The notes: a model not told the origin generated them from the letters alone. A DNA stretch of 64,000 nt from Bacteroidota bacterium (GCA_013112545.1 JABFGJ010000007.1:62001-126000), one strand, 5' to 3'; shown: positions 53,264 to 62,903, numbered from the stretch's first letter. Numbers and translations: made by a program.

Positions 53264-54502
53264 ATGATAAACAATAAGATAGAGCTTTTGGCTCCAGCTG
53301 GTTCTTACGAATCGCTAACAGCCGCAATGAATGCTGGTTGCAATGCTGTATATTTTGGTGTAGAACAGCTAAACATGCGGTCGCGCTCTTCCATCAATTT
53401 TACTTTAGAAGACTTAAAAGAGATTAGCAGAAGATGTAAAGAGCGCAATGTGAAAAGCTATCTTACGCTAAATACCATCCTTTATGATCATGATATTAGC
53501 CTCATGAAATCAATAGTAAATCAGGCTAAAGAGAGTGGGATAGATGCTATAATTGCATCAGATCATGCGGCGATGGCCTATTGTAAATCCATAGGAATGC
53601 CTTTGCACATTTCTACACAATCGAATGTGACCAACCTTGAAACGGTTGAGTTTTATGCTGCTTTTGCCAATGTGATGGTTTTGTCGCGGGAATTGAGTTT
53701 GCGTCAGGTTGCTGAGATTTCAAAAGGGATAGAAAAAAAACAAATCAAAGGGCCTTCTGGAGAATTGGTCAAACTTGAAGTTTTTATACATGGAGCACTT
53801 TGTATGGCCGTTTCAGGAAAATGCTATCTGAGTTTACATTCTAATAATGCATCGGCAAATAGAGGGGCTTGCATTCAAAATTGTAGAAAACAATACATCG
53901 TTACCGATAAAGAAGATGGGGTAGAATTGGAAATCGACAACGAGTATATCATGAGTGCCAAAGATTTGTGTACCATCGGTTTTTTAGATAAAATAATTAA
54001 ATCAGGGGTAACCATTCTCAAAATTGAAGGTAGAGGTCGCTCAGCAGATTATGTAGATACCGTTGTGCGCTGTTATAAAGAAGCTTTGACTGCTATAGAA
54101 AATAACGATTACAGCAAAGAGAAAATAGCAGATTGGGAAAAACAACTTGCTACAGTTTATAATCGAGGTTTTTGGGATGGCTATTATTTAGGCCGAAAAA
54201 TGGGAGAGTGGAACGATTCTTACGGTTCTAAAGCTACTGAGAAAAAGATATTTATCGCTCGTGGAATTAAATATTTCAACAAGAGTAAAGTAGGGGAGTT
54301 TAAGGTTGAATCTCATGTTTTGAAAAAAGGAGATAAGTTTATGATTACTGGACCCAATACTGGCGTTATAAAAGCAGTATTGGAAGAAATGAGAGTTAAT
54401 GATGTTGTTGTTGATTCGGTTTCAAAAGGAGATGTGTTTTCGCTAAAAATAGATGAAACTATTCGTCCTTCGACTAAATTGTATAAAATTGTAAGTGAAT
54501 AA
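53264..54502 (+). CDS. trhP: U32 peptidase-family tRNA hydroxylation protein
   Basis: A 412-aa protein of the YegQ/TrhP group, which is needed for 5-hydroxyuridine at tRNA position 34. The U32 signature is EVFIHGALCMAVSGKCYLSL ... NRGACIQNCRKQY (about residues 170-210), with four clustered Cys that could hold an Fe-S site. The N terminus (IELLAPAGSYESLTAAMNAG) is also typical. A TAATTTTG -7-like element lies at 53195-53202. Its stop overlaps the ATG of a ferredoxin gene by 1 bp, so the ferredoxin is probably its electron partner. Confidence 0.9.
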   Translation: MINNKIELLAPAGSYESLTAAMNAGCNAVYFGVEQLNMRSRSSINFTLEDLKEISRRCKERNVKSYLTLNTILYDHDISLMKSIVNQAKESGIDAIIASDHAAMAYCKSIGMPLHISTQSNVTNLETVEFYAAFANVMVLSRELSLRQVAEISKGIEKKQIKGPSGELVKLEVFIHGALCMAVSGKCYLSLHSNNASANRGACIQNCRKQYIVTDKEDGVELEIDNEYIMSAKDLCTIGFLDKIIKSGVTILKIEGRGRSADYVDTVVRCYKEALTAIENNDYSKEKIADWEKQLATVYNRGFWDGYYLGRKMGEWNDSYGSKATEKKIFIARGIKYFNKSKVGEFKVESHVLKKGDKFMITGPNTGVIKAVLEEMRVNDVVVDSVSKGDVFSLKIDETIRPSTKLYKIVSE

Positions 54503-54729
54503 TGTTTCAAATTTTATTTCACAGAAAAAAATGTATTGGTTGCAATGCTTGTGTGGAAGCAGCTCCTGAAAGATGGCGAGTTTCTAAAAAAGATGGGCGA
54601 TGCAATTTAATAGATGGAAAAGAGAAAAAAGGCATTTACAAAGTGATGCTTAGTTTTGATGAATACGAGCAAAACCTAGAAGCAGCAAACAATTGTCCGG
54701 TTAAGGTAATTCAACTTACAGAGCTTTAG
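54502..54729 (+). CDS. 4Fe-4S-type ferredoxin
   Basis: A 75-aa ferredoxin of the monocluster type, with ligands CIGCNAC (residues 11-17) and the distal Cys in NNCPVKVI near residue 65. The first motif has three Cys plus the distal one, so a [4Fe-4S] or [3Fe-4S] cluster is possible. It overlaps trhP by 1 bp (TAATG), a strong sign of translational coupling and joint work in tRNA hydroxylation. Confidence 0.9.
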   Translation: MFQILFHRKKCIGCNACVEAAPERWRVSKKDGRCNLIDGKEKKGIYKVMLSFDEYEQNLEAANNCPVKVIQLTEL

Positions 54730-54772
54730 AAGATTTGGCTTTAATATAGAATGAGATCATAGAATTAATTAA

Positions 54773-55492
54773 ATGTTTAGACATCAAGGAGAAAGTCGAA
54801 CAACAAAGCACAATCTTCGTGTAGCAACGATACTTTCTTTTGTAGCTGGCATCGTTAATATTACTGGTTTTTTGGCCTTTCACCAATTAACTACCAACGT
54901 AACGGGTCATTTTGCTCTATTTATAAGAGATGTAGCCAGTTTTGATATTTTAAAAGGCACAATTTACTTTCTCTATATTTTATCATTCCTATTCGGATCT
55001 TTCCTATCGAGTTTTCTTATTGAAAGGTTTAGAGAGAGCAAGAAACTCAACGTTTATGTTCTTCCAACTCTCATTGAAAGTTTAATTTTATTAACGATAG
55101 CAATTGCAAGTAATTTTATACTTTTTAAATATCCAGACTTAATTGTTTGTTTATTGCTTTTAGCAATGGGTTTACAAAATTCTTTTGTGACAAAAATCTC
55201 AGATACTATTGTAAGAACAACCCATTTAACAGGACTTTTTACCGATTTAGGAATAGAGATTTCGCAGCTTTTTTTCCCAAAATCTTATCCAAACAGAGAT
55301 AAAGTCAAATCGTACATAAAACTTCGTGTATTTATCATTAGTTTTTTCTTTTTAGGAGGAATAGTTAGTGGCTTTTTATATACCAAAATGGGTTTAAAAT
55401 TAAATACCTTGATTTTTGGAGCCGCAATTCTAATCATTAGTTTGCTATACGATGATTTAAGCGATAAATTAGTAAGAGCTAAGAGTGAATAA
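54773..55492 (+). CDS. YoaK/DUF1275-family membrane protein
   Basis: A 239-aa protein with about six hydrophobic helices. The family core is visible at residues 18-50: LSFVAGIVNITGFLAFHQLT then TNVTGHFALF. A second conserved stretch is LLLAMGLQNSFVTKISDTIV, with TTHLTGLFTDLGIEIS. Function of the family is not established. It lies 43 bp after the ferredoxin gene on the same strand; it may be co-transcribed but shows no link to tRNA modification. Confidence 0.85.
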   Translation: MFRHQGESRTTKHNLRVATILSFVAGIVNITGFLAFHQLTTNVTGHFALFIRDVASFDILKGTIYFLYILSFLFGSFLSSFLIERFRESKKLNVYVLPTLIESLILLTIAIASNFILFKYPDLIVCLLLLAMGLQNSFVTKISDTIVRTTHLTGLFTDLGIEISQLFFPKSYPNRDKVKSYIKLRVFIISFFFLGGIVSGFLYTKMGLKLNTLIFGAAILIISLLYDDLSDKLVRAKSE

Positions 55493-55600
55493 AGTTTTAT
55501 GAAAACAAATCCTTGTTTGTAATTAAATAAAATTTGGATATTTACGTTTAGAAAAGGAAATTTAATGCTTAAAAATCCTTTTTTTGTAAAAAATTAGCTT

Positions 55601-56182
55601 ATGAAACTAATCCAAACTATCCTATTTGCAATCACGATTTCCCTATTATTTTCAAGTTGTGCCTTAATAGTAGGCGGGTCTAAATACAATGCAATCGTAG
55701 AAGTAGTAGGAGCACCAGATGCATCTATCTATTACAAAGGTAAAAATATAGGGATTGGAAACGCAAGCATTAGAATTCCTAGAAACCAAGCCGATAAATT
55801 AATTTTTGCTGTTCGCAAAGATGGCTGCGATGAAAAGCAATATGTTTTTACAACAAGAAAATATAGAGGTTGGGCTTTTGCAGGATCTTTAATAACCTAT
55901 ACGATAATTTTGCCAGGCGGTGTTCCAATTCCTCTTGGTGTTATATTTGACTTTGCTTTCAGCGCCAATTGGAAACCAAATAAATATGAAACTGGAATAC
56001 AAAAAATGGATTATAAAAACTACAAATACACTTTAGAGTATAGTGATTGTAATTCGAAACCAGCAGAAGACATTAATTTTAGTATCAAAGAGCAACTTAA
56101 AGGGCTTGAAGAATTATTCAATAATGGAGACATTACCGAAGAAGAATATAAAGCTTCAAGAAAAAAAGTTCTGGGATTATAA
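55601..56182 (+). CDS. Lipoprotein with C-terminal SHOCT domain
   Basis: A 193-aa lipoprotein with lipobox LLFSSC (Cys20). The middle (VVGAPDASIYYKGKNIGIGN) resembles a PEGA-like beta domain; a hydrophobic stretch near residues 92-115 (WAFAGSLITYTIILPGGVPI) may sit in the membrane. The last 35 residues (EQLKGLEELFNNGDITEEEY, then KASRKKVL) are a clear SHOCT motif, a short oligomerisation helix pair. The precise role is unknown. Confidence 0.78.
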   Translation: MKLIQTILFAITISLLFSSCALIVGGSKYNAIVEVVGAPDASIYYKGKNIGIGNASIRIPRNQADKLIFAVRKDGCDEKQYVFTTRKYRGWAFAGSLITYTIILPGGVPIPLGVIFDFAFSANWKPNKYETGIQKMDYKNYKYTLEYSDCNSKPAEDINFSIKEQLKGLEELFNNGDITEEEYKASRKKVLGL

Positions 56183-56277
56183 TGCCAATTTGGATAAGCA
56201 ATTGTTTTAATAGTTAATTGTTAATACTTTCTATTTGATTGACTGCTATATCAAGCTAAAGCCAATAATTTTGGGGC

Positions 56278-57216
56278 ATGAGGTTAATTTTTCTTTTTTG
56301 CTCCCTATTTATTTCAACAGTAATTATTGCACAACCTGCAAGTAAAAGAATTACTAGGTCAGAATACATTAATTTATATAAAGATGATGCTATACGTGAA
56401 ATGCACCGGAGTGGAGTTCCTGCTAGCATTACCTTGGCTCAAGGAATTTTAGAATCTGGTGATGGAAATAGTGCATTAGCTCGCTATGCCAATAATCACT
56501 TTGGAATTAAATGCCATTCTGATTGGACAGGCAAAACATTTATTCAAGATGATGATTCAAAAGATGAATGTTTTAGAAAATACAAACATGTTTTAGAGTC
56601 TTTTCACGATCATTCTGAATTTCTTCAAAAGAAAAGATATGCCTTCCTTTTTGAGTATAAAATCACTGATTATAAAGCTTGGGCGCATGGGCTAAAAAAA
56701 GCTGGATATGCTACGAACCCCAAATATCCTCAGTTATTAATTAAAATTATTGAAGAAAATAATTTAGCTCAGTATGATACAGCTAAGGCATCAAAGTCTA
56801 AGAAAGAGAAGTCCAAAAAGGAAAACTCCAAAAACTCCAAAAATGAAAAACCCAAAAGAAAAGGGAGTCATGAGGTTTTAGTTCATGAAAATAACATCCG
56901 CTATATCATTGTAAAACCAGAAGATAGCTTTGAGAAAATTGCAGATGAATTCCAAATGGGTTTGTGGCAATTGTATAAATATAACGACCTTGATAAGGAA
57001 GTAGAATTGTTCGATAATGGTGTTTTATTTTTACAACCTAAAAGAGCTAAGGCCAAAGAAGATTTACACATCGTTGGTACCGGTGAAACCATGTGGGATA
57101 TCTCTCAAAAATATGGGATCAAACTTTCTAAGCTTTACAAAAAGAATAGAATGAATGAGGGTGAAGAGCCCAATGTTGGTGACAAAATCTACATGCGAGG
57201 TAGAAAGCCGCAATAA
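56278..57216 (+). CDS. Secreted glucosaminidase with two LysM domains
   Basis: A 312-aa exported cell-wall hydrolase. A signal peptide (residues 1-20) precedes the glucosaminidase domain at about 28-165, with PASITLAQGILESGDGNSAL (catalytic Glu region), NNHFGIKCHSDWTG and the Tyr/Trp-rich YKAWAHGLKKAGYATNPKYP. A charged Lys/Ser linker (about 172-198) follows, and then two LysM repeats (YIIVKPEDSFEKIADEF and LHIVGTGETMWDISQKYG) that bind peptidoglycan. It would cleave beta-N-acetylglucosaminyl bonds. It is convergent with the outer-membrane protein gene. Confidence 0.92.
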   Translation: MRLIFLFCSLFISTVIIAQPASKRITRSEYINLYKDDAIREMHRSGVPASITLAQGILESGDGNSALARYANNHFGIKCHSDWTGKTFIQDDDSKDECFRKYKHVLESFHDHSEFLQKKRYAFLFEYKITDYKAWAHGLKKAGYATNPKYPQLLIKIIEENNLAQYDTAKASKSKKEKSKKENSKNSKNEKPKRKGSHEVLVHENNIRYIIVKPEDSFEKIADEFQMGLWQLYKYNDLDKEVELFDNGVLFLQPKRAKAKEDLHIVGTGETMWDISQKYGIKLSKLYKKNRMNEGEEPNVGDKIYMRGRKPQ

Positions 57217-57249
57217 ATGCTATTGCCGATATTTTAAATCAGTTTTAAT

Positions 57250-58722
57250 TTACCATTTCCACCCAACGGTAAACATCAAGTGATGTGCAGCTTGATTAGT
57301 TTTAGCTGCTGCCTCAGATGTATTGTAAACAGGGTCTATATAAGACATGTTGCTTTGCATGTAAGTAAGGTCAACATTGTAGTTTTTACTTCTAAAACCT
57401 GTGCCAATAGAGAAGGTATTCCGAGTTTCATCTGGCTTTAAATTTACATTGCTTTGAAAGGGATTACTTTCGTATCGATATCCTGCTCGCAACACAAAAG
57501 GCTCTATGCGATACTCAGCTCCAACTCTAAGGTTTTGCGAATTAGTTAAAGTGCTAGTGATTTCATTGTTGATTTCAGCGAAATCAAATTCATACTGATT
57601 GGCATCATTTAATCTTGCTGCTGCATAATTTACCAATTCATAATCAACGTTAATCAACCCTTTTTCTCCAAATACATAAGCAAGGCTGGCATTGTATCGA
57701 GTTGGTGTTCTTAAACGATATTGATAGGTCGCTTCTGTTTTCAAACTTTCAAAACTTTGACCATCTGAAAATTTTGATTTTGCTTGATAGGTATAGCTCT
57801 CGGTCATTCCAAAGAAGGTAGGAGAGTGTATGCTTCCGCCAACTCGTAAAGAATTCGTGACTCGATAAATGGCACCAATCTTAAAATTTACCCCTGTTCC
57901 TGAAGTAATTAAATTACTTTCTTCTGAGTAATCATTTGCTAAAAACTCATCGGATTGTGCCGGAGGATCATAAGTGTATTTTTCTGTAAAAATTTTATTG
58001 GATTCAAAGTGTATGCTTTGAAAGGCGATCGTAGCACCCAAAGCCAAACGATCTAGATAATTTCCTCCAAAACTAAAGAAGGTTTCACCTTGTCTGCCAC
58101 TGCGCGCTATACGTCGTGATTGTTCTACATTGTCTTGAAAATAAACAGACCTAGCATGAACATTCGGGTTGATGGAATCAATTAAATAAGTTTCATAAGC
58201 TTCAGATGGGCCATAAGGATAGGCATAATTCCACACATCGCTAGTTGTTGCGTTCACTTCGTTAAGGGTCAGTACATAGTCATCTACAATTGAGCTGCTT
58301 GCATCGTTTCCATACAAGCGCTCTTGGTTGTTGAAATTGTTTAGTCGATTATAACCAACAGCAAAGGAATAGTTTTTCCAACCATTTGGGTCTCCTTTAT
58401 AAGCTCCTACATATCCGATATTGCCAAGATTAAACTTGACAAAATTCTCATCTCGTTTACTGTTTCTATAAGCGGTGTTTCTTGTGTCAACCATAAAGTC
58501 TGTGCTTAATGTAAACTCAGAATTTCGATAAACTCCAAGCGCAGCTGGATTTACTGAAAGGGCAGAAAGGTCGCCGCCAACAGCTCCCATAGAACCACCT
58601 AATGCATTAAATCGAGCTGTTCCAAGATATTCGAGTCTTGAATAGCGTAAAGCATCATTAAAGTTTTGTGCACTTGCAAACAATGGCAAGGCTAAAACAG
58701 TGTAAATTATTAATTTTTTCAT
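57250..58722 (-). CDS. Outer-membrane FadL/OMPP1-like transport protein
   Basis: A 490-aa beta-barrel protein. The signal peptide (residues 1-18, ending LFASAQ) is followed by SRLEYLGTARFNALGGSMGA, then VGGDLSALSVNPAALGVYRN, a motif typical of the OMPP1/FadL/TodX-like family of Bacteroidota. Repeated beta strands run to the C terminus, which ends in a Trp-Lys-Trp. The family transports hydrophobic molecules. It starts 14 bp after the low-complexity lipoprotein gene on the same strand, and the two form an operon. Confidence 0.85.
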   Translation of the reverse strand: MKKLIIYTVLALPLFASAQNFNDALRYSRLEYLGTARFNALGGSMGAVGGDLSALSVNPAALGVYRNSEFTLSTDFMVDTRNTAYRNSKRDENFVKFNLGNIGYVGAYKGDPNGWKNYSFAVGYNRLNNFNNQERLYGNDASSSIVDDYVLTLNEVNATTSDVWNYAYPYGPSEAYETYLIDSINPNVHARSVYFQDNVEQSRRIARSGRQGETFFSFGGNYLDRLALGATIAFQSIHFESNKIFTEKYTYDPPAQSDEFLANDYSEESNLITSGTGVNFKIGAIYRVTNSLRVGGSIHSPTFFGMTESYTYQAKSKFSDGQSFESLKTEATYQYRLRTPTRYNASLAYVFGEKGLINVDYELVNYAAARLNDANQYEFDFAEINNEITSTLTNSQNLRVGAEYRIEPFVLRAGYRYESNPFQSNVNLKPDETRNTFSIGTGFRSKNYNVDLTYMQSNMSYIDPVYNTSEAAAKTNQAAHHLMFTVGWKW

Positions 58723-58736
58723 CGTATCAGCTTTAT

Positions 58737-60131
58737 TTATCTATTAGGTCTAGTTGCTGGTCTTGATCCACCACCATTATTCCCACCACCTCTAGAAGGA
58801 GTATAAGAAGGTCTAGAATTATTATAACTCGGTCTAGAATTATTATAATTATTATTTGGTCGAGTTGACTGCTGTGGTCTTACTGCAGGTGATTTAGGCT
58901 GGCTGGGCTGCACCTGATTACCTTGATTGTAAGAATTTCTTGCAGGTCTTGTATAATTCGGCCTTGTTTGAGGAACCTCTCTAGATGGACTTGTATTGGG
59001 TTGTGTTCGCTGATTATTTGGCATAGTAGGTCTTGCGTTTTCAACAGGTCTTTCTATTCTATTGTTTGTAGGACGTGTAGGTCTTGTGTATGAATCAGGA
59101 TTTTTATCAGATTGATATTTCGAAGGGGTTTCAGGTCTTGAATTATTTTCTCTGATTTCTGGTCGAACCACATTAGGACGAGTACTAGTATTGTTATCTC
59201 CACGTTCAGGGCGAGTTTCATATTTCAACCTTGAATTTGAATGATTTGCGGCAGGTCTATTTGGACTTCTATTTGAAGATCCATAACTTACAGAGCCTGC
59301 ACCACCTCTTGGTGTAGAGGTTCTTCTAATTCCACTATTTGCATGGCCAGTTGATGCTCCTGAATAATATCCATTATAGGAACTCCCATCGTAAAAACCA
59401 TGATTGTAACCTCTCCAATAACTACTAGCGTAAGGTGAATAGCCATATCCATATCCTGAATATGGATTCCAAGCATTCCATCTACTCCATGGGTTGAAAG
59501 GATCATAATAATTAGGACCATAAGCAGCCCAATTGTTCCAACCCACCATTCCAAATCCAAGTCCGAACCCCATGTTAAAACCTGACCAAGAATTCCATCC
59601 AAAGCTCAGACCATAATTGGAAGCGTAAGGATTCCAAAAGTTATAATTGCCATATAAACTTGGGCTACAAAAATAAGGGTCGTGAGTGTATAATATTCGA
59701 TCTCTTTGATAAGGGTCGTAAGTATTAATTGAACGAACAGGAGAGTTTATATTGATTACTGTTTGAGCATAAGCAGGGTCGTAGTATTCTGTATCATTGG
59801 ATTCGGAATAATTTTGATTGTCAGCATAGTTAGTCGTATTGGGCACAGCGTTATTTTCTGCTCTTTCTTGTTCAGTATATCTGTTTTGACTGTAATAACT
59901 CTCAGGAGTATTCTGATAATTATCGGCATTGTTGTACGGATTGCTGTGATTATTGTCGTAAGTGATGTTATTCGTTTTATTAAAATCTTCTTTTGGATTT
60001 TTCTTCACCTGTTGAACTGGATCATTTCCAGGGGTGTAATAAGCATCGTCATACATATAAGGAGTATATGCGCAGCTAAATAATAGCATACTTATTGATA
60101 AGAGGCTAAAGGTTTTAATTGAAGTTTTCAT
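58737..60131 (-). CDS. Low-complexity Tyr/Asn/Pro/Arg-rich lipoprotein
   Basis: A 464-aa lipoprotein with lipobox MLLFSC (Cys20). Residues 25-130 are Asn/Tyr/Asp-rich, about 140-265 are rich in Gly, Tyr, Trp and Ser (GYGYSPYASSYWRGYNHGFY), and residues 270-464 form a strongly basic Pro/Arg/Asn tail with short repeats such as NNSRPSYNNSRPSY. No folded domain is recognised. Such tails may bind polysaccharide or anionic polymers at the cell surface. It is encoded upstream of the outer-membrane transporter gene, 14 bp apart. Confidence 0.75.
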   Translation of the reverse strand: MKTSIKTFSLLSISMLLFSCAYTPYMYDDAYYTPGNDPVQQVKKNPKEDFNKTNNITYDNNHSNPYNNADNYQNTPESYYSQNRYTEQERAENNAVPNTTNYADNQNYSESNDTEYYDPAYAQTVININSPVRSINTYDPYQRDRILYTHDPYFCSPSLYGNYNFWNPYASNYGLSFGWNSWSGFNMGFGLGFGMVGWNNWAAYGPNYYDPFNPWSRWNAWNPYSGYGYGYSPYASSYWRGYNHGFYDGSSYNGYYSGASTGHANSGIRRTSTPRGGAGSVSYGSSNRSPNRPAANHSNSRLKYETRPERGDNNTSTRPNVVRPEIRENNSRPETPSKYQSDKNPDSYTRPTRPTNNRIERPVENARPTMPNNQRTQPNTSPSREVPQTRPNYTRPARNSYNQGNQVQPSQPKSPAVRPQQSTRPNNNYNNSRPSYNNSRPSYTPSRGGGNNGGGSRPATRPNR

Positions 60132-60231
60132 AAGCTGAATTTTTCGTTTCTAATAAACATCTTCCTTTACATAAATTGATACTTTTGCTAGTGAAGAATT
60201 ATTTGGTTAAATACAAATTTTATACCACAAA

Positions 60232-61710
60232 ATGGCAAAAGGACTTACAAGCAGAAAAGAAGATTATTCTAAATGGTACAATGAAATTGTTGAAGGTGCA
60301 GACTTGGCTGAACACTCAGCTGTTAGGGGCTGTATGGTTATTAAACCCTACGGTTATGCTATTTGGGAAAAGATGCAGCAGCAATTAGATAAAATGTTTA
60401 AAGAAACTGGGCATACCAATGCATATTTTCCATTGTTTGTACCTAAATCTTTGTTTGAAGCAGAGGAGAAAAACGCTGAAGGTTTCGCCAAAGAATGTGC
60501 TGTTGTCACTCATTATCGATTAAAATCCAATCCAGATGAACCTGGGAAATTGATGGTTGATCCAGAGGCTAAGTTAGAAGAGGAATTAGTTGTAAGACCA
60601 ACCAGCGAAGCGATTATATGGAATACTTATAAAGGATGGATACAATCCTATAGAGATTTGCCAATATTAGTAAATCAATGGGCGAATGTGGTGCGTTGGG
60701 AAATGCGTACACGTTTGTTTTTAAGAACTGCTGAGTTTTTATGGCAAGAAGGACATACAGCTCATGCAAGTAAAGAAGAAGCCATTGAAGAAACCGTACA
60801 AATGGTAAATATTTATGCTCAATTTGCCGAAGAGTTTATGGCTATGCCAGTTGTAAAAGGAGTGAAGTCAGAAAGTGAACGTTTTGCAGGTGCTGAAGAT
60901 ACCTATTGTATAGAAGCATTAATGCAGGATGGCAAGGCTTTACAAGCTGGGACTTCGCATTTTTTAGGGCAAAATTTCGCCAAAGCTTTTGATGTGAAAT
61001 TTGCAACTAAAGAAGGTACACAAGAGTATGTTTGGGCTACATCTTGGGGTGTTTCAACTAGGTTGATGGGAGCCTTAATTATGACGCATTCTGACGATCA
61101 TGGCTTGGTGTTGCCACCAAAGTTGGCCCCATTTCAAGTTGTTATGATACCTATTTATCGCGACGAAGCGCAGTTTGAAGCAGTGGTTGGCCGCTTAAAA
61201 GAGATTAAAAAAGAACTTGAAGCAAAAGGAATTAGTGTAAAACTAGATGACAGAGATACTCAAAAGCCTGGTTGGAAATTTGCCGAGTATGAATTTAAAG
61301 GTGTGCCTTTAAGGTTGGCAATGGGACCTAGAGATTTAGAAAATGGTACCATAGAAGTTGCTCGAAGAGATACCCTAGAGAAAAGCAATTTGGATCAAAA
61401 TGACTTGGTGAATAAAGTAAGTCACTTGCTTGAGAAAATTCAAGAAAATTTATTTCAAAAATCCATTGATTTTAGAGAAGAATCGAGCCATAAGGCAGAT
61501 TCTTATGATGAATTTAAAAAGATTTTAAAAGAGAAAGGGGGATTTATATACGCTCATTGGGACGGAACAACTGAAACGGAAGAACAAATACAAAAGGAAA
61601 CTAAAGCAACCATTCGTTGTATTCCTTTAGCTGGAAAAAAAGAAGCAGGAAAATGTATGGTAACAGGAAAACCTTCGGAGCAACGTGTTATTTTCGCTAA
61701 AGCATATTAA
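60232..61710 (+). CDS. proS: Prolyl-tRNA synthetase (eukaryote/archaeal-like type)
   Basis: A 492-aa class II synthetase charging tRNA-Pro. Motif 2 region is [20 protein letters not shown] in form (here [20 protein letters not shown]), with [14 protein letters not shown] and [20 protein letters not shown]. The length and absence of the bacterial INS editing domain identify the short eukaryote-like type, common in Bacteroidota; the C-terminal Zn-like domain is at about 440-492 ([20 protein letters not shown]). A TACTTTTG -7-like element lies at 60180-60187 with no -33 match. An unknown gene follows after 2 bp. Confidence 0.95.
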   Translation: MAKGLTSRKEDYSKWYNEIVEGADLAEHSAVRGCMVIKPYGYAIWEKMQQQLDKMFKETGHTNAYFPLFVPKSLFEAEEKNAEGFAKECAVVTHYRLKSNPDEPGKLMVDPEAKLEEELVVRPTSEAIIWNTYKGWIQSYRDLPILVNQWANVVRWEMRTRLFLRTAEFLWQEGHTAHASKEEAIEETVQMVNIYAQFAEEFMAMPVVKGVKSESERFAGAEDTYCIEALMQDGKALQAGTSHFLGQNFAKAFDVKFATKEGTQEYVWATSWGVSTRLMGALIMTHSDDHGLVLPPKLAPFQVVMIPIYRDEAQFEAVVGRLKEIKKELEAKGISVKLDDRDTQKPGWKFAEYEFKGVPLRLAMGPRDLENGTIEVARRDTLEKSNLDQNDLVNKVSHLLEKIQENLFQKSIDFREESSHKADSYDEFKKILKEKGGFIYAHWDGTTETEEQIQKETKATIRCIPLAGKKEAGKCMVTGKPSEQRVIFAKAY

Positions 61711-61712
61711 AC

Positions 61713-62393
61713 ATGGAGAAAAGCGAAAATTATATACAGATTATTGAGTTAATAAAAAACAAAGCATCTTTAAAGCAAGAGATATATAGAAATACCTTAG
61801 CTGCATTCAACGAACTTAAAAATTGCGGACATAAGCTTATCAATGATTTGATTGGAGAAATGAATCAATTTGATAAAGACGTTTTAATTGAGTGTAGTGA
61901 AAACGGAGATTTTGAATTTAGCCTAAAAATTGGTGGAGACATCATTATGTTTCATATGCACACCAACGTATTTGATTTTCATCCAGACCATGCAATGTTT
62001 AAAACAACGTATGTAAAAGAGGATCGGGATCGTAGCTATTGTGGTATGATAAACATTTATAACTTCTTAGCTGATTCTGCAAAATATCATCGCTATGAAG
62101 ACACCGGATATTTGATTGGAAGAATTTTTATAAATTCGGAAAAACACTATTTTGTAGAAGGAAGAAGGAAGCTGAATTTTATACACAATGATTTTATAAA
62201 TGAAGTTATAGACTCTAAAGCTATTTACGATGTCATAGAACATGCAATTATATACTCTATGGGTTTTGATTTATTAACACCACCTTACAAAGAGGTACAA
62301 GAAATAAGGGTAGGTCAATTGATGAATGAGTCTTCTAAAATGATGCTAAAAACTGCTAAACGAATGGGTTATAAGTTTTCATTTGAAGATTAA
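61713..62393 (+). CDS. Conserved hypothetical protein in proS operon
   Basis: A 226-aa soluble protein that I recognise only as typical of Bacteroidota without a known role. It begins with a helical region (residues 1-65) and continues with a mixed region containing LKIGGDIIMFHMHTNVFDFH, a His-rich stretch that could bind metal, and DRDRSYCGMINIYNFLADSA. It starts 2 bp after the proS stop, so it is co-transcribed. No catalytic motif can be named. Confidence 0.75.
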   Translation: MEKSENYIQIIELIKNKASLKQEIYRNTLAAFNELKNCGHKLINDLIGEMNQFDKDVLIECSENGDFEFSLKIGGDIIMFHMHTNVFDFHPDHAMFKTTYVKEDRDRSYCGMINIYNFLADSAKYHRYEDTGYLIGRIFINSEKHYFVEGRRKLNFIHNDFINEVIDSKAIYDVIEHAIIYSMGFDLLTPPYKEVQEIRVGQLMNESSKMMLKTAKRMGYKFSFED

Positions 62394-62433
62394 AAAAAAT
62401 TATTTTTTTTGCATAAAAATTTTCAAAAAAAAG

Positions 62434-62465
62434 TTGTGTCATAATTAGAAAATCTATTACATTTG
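62434..62465 (+). promoter_or_regulatory. Promoter of tRNA-Glu and rpsT
   Basis: TTG at 62434-62436, a 21-bp spacer and TACATTTG at 62458-62465 match the Bacteroidota consensus. Transcription would start near 62471, about 20 bases before the tRNA. Confidence 0.72.
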
Positions 62466-62492
62466 CACTCCTAATTTTTGGGAACAAAATAC

Positions 62493-62564
62493 GGTCCGTT
62501 CGTCTAGGGGTTAGGACGCCAGGTTTTCATCCTGGTAACAGGGGTTCGATTCCCCTACGGACTG
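62493..62564 (+). tRNA. tRNA-Glu (TTC)
   Basis: A 72-nt cloverleaf. Acceptor arm GGTCCGT (62493-62499) pairs with ACGGACT (62557-62563), with a G-T closing pair. The anticodon arm is CCAGG-TTTTCAT-CCTGG with anticodon TTC at the centre of the loop, and the T arm has GGTTCGATTCC. The discriminator is G62564; the CCA end is not encoded. rpsT starts 19 bp later on the same strand. Confidence 0.97.
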
Positions 62565-62583
62565 CAAATAAAACTAAAAAACT

Positions 62584-62835
62584 ATGGCTAATCATAAGTC
62601 AGCTCTTAAGAGAATTAGACAAATAAGAAAAAAGAATTTGCATAATAAATATTATGCGAAAACAACGCGTAATGCGATTGCTAGATTAAGAGAGTCTGAA
62701 GATAAAAAGGAAGCTCAAACATCTTTACCAAAAGTAATTAGCATGATTGATCGATTAGCTAAAAGAAACATTATTCACGATAACAAAGCATCTAATTTAA
62801 AGTCAAAATTGACGAAGAAAGTAAACGCTTTGTAA
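62584..62835 (+). CDS. rpsT: 30S ribosomal protein S20
   Basis: An 83-aa basic helical protein that binds 16S rRNA in the small subunit body. The start is MANHKSALKRIRQIRKKNLH, followed by YYAKTTRNAIARLRES, and the end is SNLKSKLTKKVNAL; this is the standard S20 helix pattern. It is co-transcribed with the tRNA-Glu gene upstream and is followed by a strong terminator. Confidence 0.96.
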   Translation: MANHKSALKRIRQIRKKNLHNKYYAKTTRNAIARLRESEDKKEAQTSLPKVISMIDRLAKRNIIHDNKASNLKSKLTKKVNAL

Positions 62836-62859
62836 TAAGTTGAATGTAAACGAAATTAG

Positions 62860-62893
62860 AAACGCTCCTTGAGAAATCTAGGAGCGTTTTTTT
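62860..62893 (+). terminator. Terminator after rpsT
   Basis: AAACGCTCCT (62860-62869) pairs with AGGAGCGTTT (62880-62889), followed by TTTTTT. The 10-bp GC-containing stem with a 10-nt loop and T tract is a standard intrinsic terminator, 24 bp after the rpsT stop. Confidence 0.92.
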
Positions 62894-62903
62894 ATGCCTT
62901 GTT

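Noticed and set aside
59763-60083. 106-codon plus-strand hydrophobic ORF
   Set aside because: It is the opposite-strand reading of the Asn/Tyr-rich lipoprotein gene; the Ile/Val richness comes from the complement of its codons.
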